From contig NC_018206.1 of NCBI RefSeq assembly GCF_000219625.1, forward strand, positions 372,001-436,000: a DNA stretch of 64,000 nucleotides. Reading direction: 5' to 3'. Shown here piece after piece: positions 30,606 to 41,666 of this stretch (position 1 is the first letter of the stretch; each line of letters starts with the position of its first letter). A program made the position numbers and the translations under genes. Under the pieces are notes generated by a model that was not told the origin of the DNA, did no database searches, and worked only from the letters and a program-made list of their open reading frames with translations. This DNA is from Zymoseptoria tritici IPO323. Its lineage: Eukaryota > Ascomycota > Dothideomycetes > Mycosphaerellales > Mycosphaerellaceae.

Positions 30606-32155
30606 TCATCGCCGGCAGAACCACTCGACATGCGTGCCTTGTAGCCGGTCAAGAACCTCATAATCATAGCCTGGCTGATCCACCGCAACGATGATGGCAT
30701 CAAAGCGGCTCAACTGCTCTTCGCTCCATGGATTATCGAAGCGTGGCGCGAAAGACACGGCACTCTGCTCCACCAACGGATCCGCATACTCCAAGTATAC
30801 GTCGTATGCGCTGAGCAAGTGCACTGCCAATGCCTTGCCCGGCGAATGCGACATGACTGATTGTCCACGCTTGAAACCCATCCCAACAACCAGGATTCTT
30901 GCTGCTCGGTTCTCCGATTGGTGTGTTCCCTGGACGCTCAGTCTTTCCATGACACGATCGCCTATCCGAGAAGGTCGCTCGGCCATGCTCTTCGTACACT
31001 TTTCGAGCAAGGGGAACTCGGCGGTTGAGAGGAGGTAGTAAGGGTTGACGGGGATGCAGTGACCTCCGACTCCGAGGGAAGGATAACATGGCATGTAGCC
31101 AAAGGGCTTCGTGGCGGCAGCGTCTGCGACCTCCCATGGGTTGATCTCGACTGTAACTCCATCCTTTCCCGCGAGTGTGCTGCTCGAGAGCGTGTGGCAG
31201 GCGTCGGCCATCTCGTTGGCGTAGGCAATGCACATCATGCGCTGGCAGTTCTCGTACCTGACAGCGGGAAATAGGTGTCAGTACAGGTCTCAGACGTCTC
31301 CTGATCGGGAGTGCTAGCTTCGAGACAAGGCTGAATGCCGTGCTCACTGGAATTTACTTACAGTTTTGTCATCTCCGCTACCTCGGGCTTGGAAACCGGA
31401 ACCAGATTTTGGAACACTCGGGAGTAGAGATCTTTGATCGAGGTGAGCGATTCCTCGTCAAGACCAGAGATAATTTTCGGAATGCTGTCATAGGCCGGAT
31501 ACGTACGTCCCGGATCAACGCGCTCCGGCGACATGCCACAACGTAGCGACTTGTCCTTCATCAGAGGCTCGAGAAGTGTGCGTGTCATTCCAACGGCGAC
31601 AGAGCTCTCAATAATGACGGTGGAGCCCGGCCGGGCGTACTTTGCGATCATCTGGGTGGCTGATTGAATACAGGAGATGTCGATGGTCGATTGATGATCT
31701 CCCTGGTTGAGAATGGTGCTGACCGAGACCATGAAATGAGTCGCATTACGGAGCTGGCTTGGGTCCGATGTACACTTGACATGGCTTGCCACGGTAGATT
31801 GGATCTCCTGGATGCGGTGCTCCGAGATGTCGAACGCAAGAACGTCGTACGCCGTCGAGAAAGCCTCCACGAGGTGAAGTCCAACATAGCCTGTGCCAAT
31901 GACAGCGACCGTGACACCTGGGAAGGACCGAAACGCAGGCTCATCGAAATAACTCGACGGTTCCACGTTGGCGTCGATCAGCTCGGGCGGTGTCGCTGGC
32001 GGGCTGGGCGGAGCTACCACGGGCACCCATGACTGGTGTTGGTGGGATCGAGGTGATACGATCACAGAGCATGACTTGCGTCGTTTTTCCTCTGGCCAGT
32101 CCAAGGAGTACGAAACGGTCGAGCTCGTAGTAGTGTAACCCATGGTGGTCGACAT
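30606..32155 (-). CDS. Nucleotide-sugar dehydrogenase, UDP-N-acetylhexosamine (WbpA/TviB)-like
   Basis: Two exons, 32155-31362 and 31257-30606 (104-nt intron), give 481 residues. NAD-binding 'VIGTGYVGLHL' is at residues 85-95; 'ESSVAVGMT' follows at 183. 'SPERVDPG' (209-216) and 'DAAATKPFGYMPCYPS' (310-325) are the marks of UDP-GlcNAc/UDP-GalNAc/UDP-ManNAc 6-dehydrogenases, whereas UDP-glucose dehydrogenases usually have NPEFLREG in the first place. Catalytic Cys332 sits in 'GGHCIPVNPYYL', and Lys264 is in 'EMTKLYEN'. The reaction is oxidation of C6 of a UDP-sugar to the uronate with two NAD+. The C-terminal UDP-binding R-x-SP motif is altered ('QSVMSHSPGKAL'). The first 75 residues are a Ser/Pro-rich extension absent from bacterial enzymes. 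It is divergent from the GT2 polymerase at 35959, suggesting precursor supply. Confidence 0.85.
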
Positions 32156-35100
32156 CACAGCAGAGTTTGGGTGGTGGGAGGATGAAGGAAGCTAGAAGTC
32201 TGGGTGCGCTTCGCTGGTAGAGAGGAGTGGTAACGAAGAGCTGGCGAAGAAGAGCGGGAGAGCGATGAGGAAGATTCGTTCGACTCTACGAGAAAGAAGA
32301 CGACGAATATGATGTTGTTCGTGATCACTTCAGGGGCGATCCGAGCGCTTCTTATGGATACCACGATGCCTCATCCGAGATTGCCAGCGAGTATGGGCAA
32401 GCAATACGCACAGGAGCATTCGGTCCCGATGGCTTGCTGTTCAGCTCAGTCGCCGGCGCACATCACACGCCGCAACAGCGCCTGAACCTGCCACGTCGAC
32501 GGCGAGGCCGAAGGGATGCAGAACTTTCAAGAAGCCTTCAACAAACCTGCTCTTGCTTCCGCTCACGCCATGGGCCGACCAGCAGCTATACCACAAAGAG
32601 ATGCTGCTAGATGTCCAGTCCAGTCGCCAGCGATCAGCCCACGCTACAACTATGCCTGGACCTACCACGTCGACGGCGAGACCGAAGAGGCGCAGAAACT
32701 TTCGACAAAGCTTCTCGAAGACCTTCGGGGTCTCCGGTCACGCCATAAGCCTTGACCAGCAGCTATACTACAAGGACTTGCTGCTGGATACTCAGCTCAG
32801 TCGAGAGGGATCGTGCCATGCCATCGATGCCTGAACCTACTACATCTGTGGCGAGAGCGGAGGCACGCATATTCGGCGTCTCCGGTCACGCCAGAAGTCT
32901 GGCCTACAGCTTTACCACAAAGAGGTTCTGCTCCCTGCCTATTACAGGGGTCAGCGCTCATGACACGCTACCGTAACGCCTGCATCTCTCATCTAGACGA
33001 GGTGACCGAAGCGACGCAGACTGAACGTCTCTGGTCACGCCATGAGCCCGGCTCGGAGCTTCACTACAAGGAGCGTCTGCTACCTGTTCAGCCTCGACTA
33101 AAGCCTAGACTACCACCGCGGCGACAGCGAGACCGAAGAGGGGCACATATGGCCAATGAACCTTCGGCATCCCCGATCACGCCAGGAGCCTCGCCAGCGG
33201 CCATACTACAAGCGGCCACTGCTTCCAACAACGCGGACTGTCAGTGTGCTACGCACGAGTGCCATGTGCAAGGCGTCGATGAACTAATTATAAATTAGCT
33301 CGACTCTGCTACTGCAAGAGACACGTTGAGGCTGCGATGCAGCTACGCAAAGTCTTCTCGACAGCATACGCTCATTCGTCTCTCGGGACGTGGCTTTCCA
33401 GCATCTGCAGCACAAGAAAGGTCATAACCGGACCAATGACAAGGTGTCCGCAATTTAAATCTTACCGCTTCTACGGGGTGGCACGCAAGCTCCTGGACGT
33501 TGATTCTAGGCCGAGTGGTGAGCCCTCGGATCGTTCCCGAAGTTGAACTCTGCTAACTGTGAGGAGGGCGTCTTTCCAACAAGCTCAGGCTCCAAATGTC
33601 GCTGGAGCGGCTCCGAGCTCTGGGGCGAGGTCCATGCATGATTCGAGGCAGCTCCAGTCCCGAAAGCAAGAAGTGAACTTTAGCTCGGAACTCAGGACTA
33701 GTATACAAGGAACATCGTTAGCCAGTTCGTTTCGCGGACATGGCTTGGAAATTTCCGATTCTCTTTCACATGCAAATGCACTAATGAAGCTGGTCTAACC
33801 CTGCAGTGTAAAGGCTAAGCTTTTACAGGAATCCTCCATCTGATCAGCCCACCAGGGCGCTGCCAACCAACTCATCAAGCTTCCAGGCTTACTTCCGGTC
33901 AGCCCATGATTCGAGATGGCGTTTGCAGCAGTCTGGAACATACCAAAGAAATAAGGTTATGAACTAACAGCGAGGGTTTGTGTACAGTGGGTCGCAGGCG
34001 GCTGACGACACCCGTGACCCCACGACACGCAGCACATGGCTGAACGTGTCAAGAGCATCATGACTTCCCAGGAACTGAGCTTGTAAGTATCCCTTTTCGA
34101 ATCGCTTCGTGCTTGTTACTACAACTGAGAACTAAAGGCATACGAAAGCTGACATCCTCCTGTCCAGCAGCTTCCGCTGCGCAGGCAGACTCGGAGCCGT
34201 CGCTGTAGTGAATGGAGCTAAAAGCGCCTGTCGGTAACCCCGGGCTTGTATCTCCGGCGGTATAGCCTCAAAGCCGGGTCGTGCTGCTCAGATCCACCCA
34301 TGCAAGCTACGGATGAGGGATAGTGTGCTTTCTTCACTCCTGACCTGATGTCATGCAGTGGTCTGGACTGAAGTCCTCGGCTCCTCGTACCTCCACGCAC
34401 GAATGCTCCGAGGTATTCATCCTCCGCTAGTCGATAAGCTCCGCCAATACGCATACAAAGCTCCGCAGGATCTTCGTAGCGTTGAGTCTAAAGCACTTTT
34501 AGCTCAAGTATCCAGCTGAGTCGCCAGAACCTTATTATGGCCGCACTTTGAGCTGACGAGAGCTTTCCATTCCTTTGTTCCTGTCGGCATGCCGGAAACC
34601 GCATCAGAATTGCCTCGAGCATCCTTGAAAATGACAATATTCTCCGCCGAGAACGAATGAGGCCCGGAGAAGTGCGCTGCAAACACGTCCCCATCTGTCT
34701 TCGATTGGAAAGGCTGCTCGAGGAGGGACACGTGGACGGGTCGTGCCTTTCAGGATATATCCCTGTTCATTCCGTGATTTCGTCCAATGCCTGGAAATGG
34801 TATCTTCTGCGATCATCACTGCAGACCGCTCACCACGAGCCTTCCACTAACAGTAACGTGGCGCGGTTGACGAACAATTACAGGCTCATAGCGTGCCCGG
34901 CCACCGCCCATCTGCACAAATCTGGGCTAGGTTCAGACCCTGCAGGGTCATCCGTGCAGACTGTGGACCGAAATCAAGAAGTACCGCCCGTCCTATGAAG
35001 CGATCTCGAGCCAATATGCCTTCGAGGGAAGGTCGAGCCTTGCTTGGCACTGTATGCAAAGCCTAGTCCGTACAGCGTGGCAGCACATCAACGTTGTCAC

Positions 35101-35958
35101 CTCTGGTCGTACCGTCAGGGGCACCATCGGCCCTCCGTGCGAGAAGGCCATCGAGGTCTATGTCCGGGCTCAAGGCCGGCCATTCGGGTGTGCTATCACG
35201 CTGCAGGTCCTCGGCCACCCCGTTCAATTGCATTCAAGCGCAAGAGCGACGGGGGGACTTCTCTACGGACATCTCCGACTCGCACCACCTCCTTGACTTC
35301 CCGTTCAAGGCACGCGGGCGGGACGTAGCCTTGCAATCTTTCCCTTATAAGGCAATGCATGCAGTCAGCTCACCGCTCGCGTACCTCCGGAGCCATGTCG
35401 ACTTAAGATCTCGGTACCTTGATTCTAGATCGTGGGGTGTCCACAGACGACCTCTGAGGCTGACTCTGGCTCTCGGGGAAGCCGACGAGCCTTGGTGACT
35501 TGGGCGCTCGCGCTGCTCGACCAAGGACAGCCACGATCAATCCAGCGCTTGGCTCTCCTGATCATTTCTCGCTCCGTGCGGTGTCCATCACGTCGGTCAG
35601 CTGAGCCTGCGTGAAGCGCTTTAACAATGCGCGGTCGCCGGCTTCTAGAAGCGTGGTACGACCAAATATCACGCCACACATATGAGTTCGCTCCAGCGAC
35701 CGCCGTGTTGCCACTCTTGTCAAGGATATATGAGTGGGTTTCCGGGGTCCGGACATTGACAATTCAACTTGGACCATCTGACAGACGACGATTCTTCGAC
35801 AAGTCCCAACTCATCGCTCCTGCCTACTTCTGCTCGTGCTGAGAAGCTTTCCTTTAAGACCGAGCGATCATTCATACGTCTTTGCGACCCAGACTCGTGC
35901 ACGTCCACACCCAACCACGCTTCCTCTCGAGACAAGGCAAAAGACAGAACGCAGAAGC
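32156..35958. other. 3.8 kb divergent intergenic region of the polysaccharide locus
   Basis: Separates the start codons of the dehydrogenase and the polymerase. 32395-33290 is a degenerate satellite, listed separately. 33300-35950 contains only short frames; some minus-strand pieces (34504-34819, 35425-35777) look mildly protein-like but match nothing I recognise. Both promoters must lie here. Confidence 0.5.
32395..33290. repeat. Degenerate tandem repeat, unit about 142-175 bp, five to six copies
   Basis: The anchor CACGCC occurs at 32564, 32739, 32887, 33036 and 33178, at spacings of 175, 148, 149 and 142. After each anchor follow forms of CAGCTATACTACAAGGA, then CTGCTGGAT and CAGTCGA, then a block like ACGTCGACGGCGAGACCGAA and, in most units, a sequence like GTCTCCGGTCACGCC leading into the next anchor. 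A partial unit precedes the first anchor (from about 32395), and the last unit is truncated. Units differ by many substitutions and indels, so no continuous frame survives, although adjacent copies can be read as similar peptides ('DQQLYHKEMLLD', 'DQQLYYKDLLLD'). Confidence 0.8.
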
Positions 35959-38458
35959 ATGTCGGAGCACAGAACAGAGCTGCCGCCAATGCTACCAGCC
36001 CAAGCTCTAGGCGACTCGCTATCGTCCCAACGAGAGGGAGACGATGTCATCGAGCAAGCCGATATTGGGCGGATGCTGCCCATTGTCAAACGGCCAGTGC
36101 ATCTCCTCCATCGGGCTTCCGCATCGAACAGAACCATTAGCCAAGATGCGAGCACAGTCGATCGTCGCTCGTTCTGGTCGAGAACTCACTCCTATCTATC
36201 GTCGACTACAAGGTCCCGCTCGTCGTCTCCACCCACACCTGCGCTCACCCCATCGCTCGACCCCGAGAGCTCGAAAGTACAAACCGAGACTGACCCGACA
36301 AGGTACGCTCGCTGGAGCGGAGGAACATCGGAAGAGGGCGACGTTGTGATCACACCGCCCGCATCATGTCACTTAAACGACACGATGATTCCAACACGGT
36401 TCGACATGCGCATCACGAATCCCGAACGAAAGTGGCAACACCCAACGCCTACGCCACGTCCAGTGATCCCGGATGTTGACGAGATCACGGAGGTCCAAGA
36501 GTCAGAACAAGCTCAAGCTACACCAGCGCAAGCCCTTCCATCGACCCAGCCGGCAACCGAAATGATCAATAGTCACGTCCTCCAGCAAGCTTCTGAAATA
36601 GCGCAGTCACCTCGATTCACGTTTCAGACGACTCAGCTACCAGCCAAGCCTCGCCAGGTCGACGTCGATGGCACACTCGCAAAGCGTGGCCGAAGAAAGA
36701 TCGTACTACACAAGCGCATCTTCCAGGGCACACAGCTATCGCTCAACGGCTTCTTCATCTTCTTCACCTGGTACTTTGCCCAATACTGGTACGTCATACT
36801 GCCAATCATCTCGGCTGCTATCGCTCTGAACGTCGTCATGATCATTTCCCTGATCTGCAAGCGGACGTGGACTGCTATCCGACCGGAAGAGAAGATCACG
36901 CCCGAGACCCCGGAGTCTCTGGTCTACATTGTTCCCTGCTACAACGAGACCAAGGAAGAGTTGACTCGTTCCCTGGACTCGCTCATTGCGCAGCAGAAGG
37001 TCGACGATCACAAACAGGCGATCGTTATCATCTGCGACGGCAAAGTACGTGGACCTGGCATGGAGAAGACCACTGCAGACTATCTGCTCGACGATATCCT
37101 CAAGGATCGGACACTCCGCAAGCGCATTCCGGGGGGTTATACCGCATGGGACAGCCGGCCGATGGATGTCACTGTGCAGAGCGGGCGATACAAGTCTCTG
37201 CCATATTTCTGCATCGTCAAGGAACAGAACCAAGGCAAGCGCGATGGCCTTATCGCAGTCCGCTCTTTCCTCTACAACTTCAACCGACGACAGGAGAAGC
37301 CTGCCACTATTATGAACCAAGAATACTTCGATACCATGGCTTCGTGGATGCTCCAAGACGCCGGCATCGAGCATGTCGACGACCTCATCGGCATGGACGC
37401 AGACACCGTCTTTGCCGACGAATGTGCCTACGAACTCGTTCAGACCAGTCGATTCAAAGGCACCATGGGTGTGGCGGGTTACGTTGCTGTCGACTGGAAG
37501 AACAAACTGTGGGGTTTCTGGCGACTATACCAGAACACGGAGTACACCATCACTCAATGCCTGCGTCGACTCCATCAGGGTAGAGTGACCCACAAAGTGT
37601 CCTGCTTGCCGGGCGCCTGCCAACTCCTCAAAATCTGCGAGGAGACCTGCGGTGACCGCGTGCTGTTGGAGCTGTTCGGAAGATGCCCAGACTTCAAGGA
37701 CGGATTACTCAAACACATTCAAGCATCGGCCTCGGAGGACCGGAATCATGTGTGCCATATGCTCACGGCCCGACCAGAGTCCAAGACCAGACAGGCACTG
37801 AGAGCCAAAGCATACACTGATGTGCCCGTCACCTGGGCTGTATACCTCTCTCAACGACGGAGATGGAGTCTCGGTGCGACTGGTAACGACTGGCTTCTCT
37901 GCTGGGCACCGGGTATGCAGTGGTTCGAACGGATTCTTTCCATTGTATCCGCTTTGACTTGGTTTCTCACGCCGTTTGTGTTCGCGGCTTATGGCAGCTT
38001 TATTTATGCTATTGTTGGTGAGTTATGAGAAATTTGCATCGACACGTTCTCTGGCTGACATTTTGATAGTCCACCCTTCGACCACGCTGCTTGCGATCAC
38101 ATCCATCATGCTGGTCCCGATCGTCTACTACATTTGTATCCCGGCGTGGCACGCACAGTCTTGGAAAGAAGTCTTCCAATTCTGGACAGGCTTGCTGATC
38201 TACATCTTTTTTGGACCGTTCTGCAGAATGATTGTGCTGTGCTATTCGGTCAAGAATATCGACTCGTTTGGCTGGGGCAAGACGAGGCAGGTTATTGCAG
38301 AGGACGGGGAGAAGAGCGGGAAGCTGGCACCTGCAGGGCTCCCAGACCAGACGAAATCGACCGAGTCGTTACCAGAGCGGTCGCCTTCGGTCGGCGATGA
38401 TCACCTGAATGAGACTGCGAGAGACATCGGTGACGAAGAGAAGACCGTTGGGACATGA
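35959..38458 (+). CDS. Chitin-synthase-like family 2 glycosyltransferase (processive membrane polymerase)
   Basis: Two exons, 35959-38017 and 38070-38458 (52-nt intron), give 815 residues. A disordered cytosolic part of about 230 residues is followed by two membrane spans ('NGFFIFFTWYFAQYWYVILP', then 'ISAAIALNVVMIISLI'), the GT2 catalytic domain and C-terminal spans. Processive-synthase motifs are present: 'CDGK' near 359, 'GMDADT' near 478, and 'QRRRW' near 630 in 'SQRRRWSLGATGNDW'. Such enzymes polymerise UDP-GlcNAc or a related nucleotide sugar and extrude the chain through the plasma membrane. It is shorter than true chitin synthases and lacks a myosin or cytochrome b5 domain, so it may make a different beta-linked amino-sugar polymer. 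The start at 35959 is the first ATG in frame. Neighbours are the UDP-HexNAc dehydrogenase-like gene (divergent) and a GH18 remnant (convergent). Confidence 0.88.
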
Positions 38459-38522
38459 GGTCAATTCCTGTCATACACCTGCATTTTAGCCAGTACAATA
38501 CCACGATCGTCTCAGGTGTGCT

Positions 38523-38697
38523 TTAGGAAGCATTTACTGCAGCGACCACGAGACTGCGCTCCTCATCGTCCGCACCCGCTGTTCCTGTCCAAAAGAACAC
38601 TCCTCTCAACCCAGCCTTGGCCACAAACTGGCATTTCATAGCGACTGTCTCCGTCGTATCATAACTGACCCAATTAGGGTCGGGAAACGCCAAGCCC
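38523..38697 (-). pseudogene. GH18 chitinase, detached C-terminal fragment
   Basis: A 57-codon open stretch ending in TAA at 38523-38525. It reads 'NWVSYDTTETVAMKCQFV', then 'AGLRGVFFWTGTAG' and 'ERSLVVAAVN', which is the conserved last beta-strand and helix region of GH18 chitinases (Y-D followed by 'G.FFW'). Upstream the frame meets a stop or a possible AG acceptor at 38698, with no other GH18 sequence for 1.9 kb. The N-terminal and middle parts of a GH18 gene on the same strand lie at 40630-41439, so this is best read as the severed end of that gene. It abuts the GT2 gene tail to tail, 64 bases from its stop. Confidence 0.75.
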
Positions 38698-39039
38698 TAA
38701 ATCCGACTCCAACTTCCTTCTCACCGCACATTAGCATTAGTACAATCGTCTATTGATCAACAAGCACACGGCCTAGCAATGTGAAACCTACGCTGCGTCT
38801 TCTCTTGCTATCTTACATTGTCCAACGATGGGTCGTGTACCACAGAATCTTACAACATGCCTGCTGCCCTGAAAATTGGGCAGATCCTCAAGGGGAAGGT
38901 TGGCTGCTACTCAATCTGCAAGCAGCTCGGTGCTTCTGTGTGGCTGGCATCGTAAGCATGCTCATTCCTTGTGTGCCCAGACTCATCCGGCTGGACGATC
39001 GCGGCCCATAGTGACATTTAGGTTACTACCTCGATTCTC

Positions 39040-39680
39040 ATTTTTGTCAAGTTACAACAGGTGCAGTAACCTCGCCTTCGAAGTAGCTTATCGCGCCCGA
39101 CAGATAATGTTCTTCGGGCGTTTCCTACGTCTTAAGGTATCGTATACTACTTTGCTTTTCCCGGTACTATCGACGTCGATATTGCCGTCGCCGTCGCCGT
39201 CGCAATTTTCCTTTTATACTCGAAGCTCGTATAGATACGAGAATCCTTTACGAAGAATTAAAGCTCGGCGTACGAAGAATCGGAGCTCGGCGTAACAACA
39301 TATAATAAGAATGCCGATAATATAGATCGAAGTAAGTAGCGGGTAGGACTTCCTTACTATATATATATATATTTATATTCTCCCTTCTAAAGACTGTTAT
39401 TGTCGGTATAAAGGAAGTCGCATATAAAGCGAGAGAAGGAAGTATAGAATATACTACTATTATACTAAGAAATATCGCTTCCCGACACCGATAGCAACAG
39501 CGATAGTAATAGCGATAGCAATAGTATATACGAAAGGAATATCGTCCGGGTAGAAACCCTCGAGAGCGCCGGTATATAAGGTCGTTTATTCCGTACGTAG
39601 AAATAGCTATTGCCCTATCTCGCATGTCGCGTCTCGGCCGCTCTAGAGAATCAGGAATCAGAAATAAGGTAGTAACCTAA
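39040..39680. repeat. AT-rich RIP-like island (probable decayed transposon)
   Basis: Base composition changes abruptly here. By hand count, 39181-39600 has about 60 TpA but only about a dozen CpA plus TpG, while CpG stays frequent. That is the pattern left by repeat-induced point mutation, which converts CpA to TpA. An (AT)n run lies at about 39356-39373, and short direct repeats such as CGATAGTAATAGCGATAGCAATAG occur near 39490. No transposase or reverse-transcriptase sequence is readable, and terminal repeats could not be defined. It lies inside the interrupted GH18 locus. Confidence 0.65.
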
Positions 39681-39688
39681 ATGTCAGT

Positions 39689-40623
39689 ATGGGCCGCGAT
39701 CGGACTTACAGATTATCCAGGGATTGCAACCACGAACGAAATGTCATTTTGAAGTACGCAGACCACTGGCGTATACGCAGTGAGCGAGATGTTCTTCTAC
39801 GATTCCAAGAGCAGACACCACGTGTTCGACCCTTGCTTGATGAGGTCGAAGGAGACGAGCAGAATGACTTGAAGCTCATTCTCAAGCATCTCGATGAAGA
39901 CTTGCTGCACACTCTCGGCCACAGAGAGCTTACTCGAGCCGAGGTAAAACACATTGGCAAAGGCGTCTTGGAAGCTCTTCGAGTCCTGCATGAAGATGGC
40001 TTTGTGCACACCGGTTAGCAGAGCAAGCCCGACTCGCGTGCCCGAGGGCTGCCATTAACGACCCCGCAGACGTGAAACCCAGCAACATCCTCCTGAACTT
40101 CGACGAAACCGACAGCCAAAGAATTACCGACGTGCAGTTGGCAGACTTGGAAGCTACAGTATCCCAAGACTCGGAATACGCAAAAGATGGCGAAACAGCG
40201 GGCACAGCCATCTTCAGAAGCCCAGAAATGAGCCTTGGCGTGCCATGGACCACGTCAACAGACATATGGTCGCTTGGCGCCACGCTTATCAGCCTGATAT
40301 ATGGAGGCGGTTTCCATATTTTCAGTCCCGGTGTTTCGATTGAAGACGACCAGTATGATATCGAGATCTTGAGAAGACACCATCAATTCTTCGGACCATT
40401 TCCTCACTCTTACAACGAAATTGCCGACGAACGCCGCCTAAGCGCTCTCATTTGGCTCATGGACAGTACACCTACGGAGACACTCATGCCGTTCTCTCGA
40501 ATCACCAACCGCGAGATCAGCGAAGAGGACAAAGAATTCATTTTGAGAATAATGAAGCTGGACTATCGCGACAGGCCAACAGCGAGACAACTGCTGGACG
40601 ATGAGTGGTTCATTCCAAGCTAG
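39689..40623 (+). CDS. Protein-kinase-like gene, N-lobe truncated
   Basis: Two exons, 39689-40013 and 40070-40623 (56-nt intron), give 292 residues from the first Met. 'ILKYADH' could hold the VAIK-type Lys. The catalytic loop is 'HEDGFVHTDVKPSNILLNF' (H-T-D in place of H-R-D), and splicing creates it exactly. The DFG position reads 'LADLEA', while 'GTAIFRSPEMSLG' and 'STDIWSLGATLISLIYG' are the activation segment and subdomain IX, and 'RDRPTARQLLDDEWF' the end. It resembles a family of divergent fungal Ser/Thr kinase-like proteins. The glycine-rich loop is missing: a remnant 'MSVWAAIG' lies just upstream (39682) in another frame, so the 5' end is probably broken against the AT-rich island. 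Gene remnant or pseudokinase; the kinase fold itself is clear. Confidence 0.68.
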
Positions 40624-40629
40624 CAAAGG

Positions 40630-41439
40630 TTCGCAATTGCTCGTGATGCTCGACCTCGAAGTGTCTCCGGCTATGCGGATTTGACGGGGCGTGGAGCTGC
40701 GCGTGGTGGCCGGATTGCCCGTTTGACCATGCACCCGCGAAATCATATGCCATGATGTTGACGTGATCGAGGGAGGGATTGCAATCGCTGAGAAGCTCCG
40801 GGAGGTCGATGTGCTTCAGACACCATTCGCCGGCGGGAAGTGCTGCGGTAATGGTGTATCTGGGTGAAGTTAGATGATCTCGCAGCTGTGTAAGCAAGTG
40901 CGTGAAAGTCTCGGCTTTGGCCTTGCTGTCCGGATGCTCCCAGTCGACTTTTCGGCCTTGTTAGCTAGCGGTGGTCCCAGTAATGATGCATACTGACTGT
41001 CGATCCCATCAAGATCGAAGTCATCCACAAGCTGCCGAGCTGTCTCGCAGAATGTCCGTCTCTTTACTGGATCAGCCGCCACATTCGAGAAGTTCTTGGA
41101 ACCACTTCCGCCTCCTATAGACAGCAAGACTTTCAAGTGAGGGTACTGCTCCTTTTTGAGCTTCACCAGGGCTGGAAGTGCACCATGAGTGCCATCCACG
41201 GCACTTCGGGTGTCGCAGTGCAAGTCTGCGAGCTGGACGCATTGGTGAGTCTGATGTGATCCCGGTGACCGTTCTTGGTTGGTCTACTCACGTATACGCT
41301 GCCGTCTTCTTTGATCCGAGCAAAAGCGTATGTATACGTGGGTCAGGCTTGCCAACCTCAGGTCAGAAGGCTTTCGGTCTCTGTAGATTCGCCATGAAGG
41401 ATAGTATGCACCGACGACTTGCCGTGATTCCTTTGCCAT
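40630..41439 (-). pseudogene. GH18 chitinase, frameshifted N-terminal and middle part
   Basis: Exons 41439-41292, 41232-40998 and 40947 to about 40630. 'VVGAYYPSWRIYRDRKPS' and 'LTHVYIRF' form the first strands of the barrel, followed by 'HLKVLLSIGGGSGSKNF'. The catalytic motif is rebuilt exactly by splicing as 'DLDGIDIDWEHPDSK', with the acid Glu intact; 'NIMAYDFAGAW' and 'SGHHAQLHAP' follow. One extra base in a four-T run of the coding strand (41322-41325) breaks the frame before 'ARIKEDGSVY'. After about 40680 the family similarity is lost and the frame runs into the end of the kinase gene on the other strand. There is no signal peptide. With the fragment at 38523 this is one chitinase gene split by about 1.9 kb. 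Confidence 0.75.
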
Positions 41440-41666
41440 CGCATGAGTGTGTACGAAGATTCGTCTGACATTTGCAAGGGGTGCAGTGGCAGAGAGTTTG
41501 ATGTCACTGATAAAAGCTTCACCTCCTCGATAAGCTTCCCAGCTCCTCGGTACGTCCGGAGGTAGCTCCAACGCGGAACACGGAACGTTAGTCTCTCATG
41601 AGGTCGACGAGCTTCTTCTTTCTCTTCATTGTCGACATCTTACAACACCTACATCCACTCACAACC

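Noticed and set aside
31480..32020. Plus-strand ORFs opposite the nucleotide-sugar dehydrogenase
   Set aside because: Antisense shadows of a coding exon with clear Rossmann and SPER motifs.
39040..40623. An intact transposable element
   Set aside because: No transposase, reverse transcriptase or clear terminal repeats could be read; only RIP-like decay is visible.
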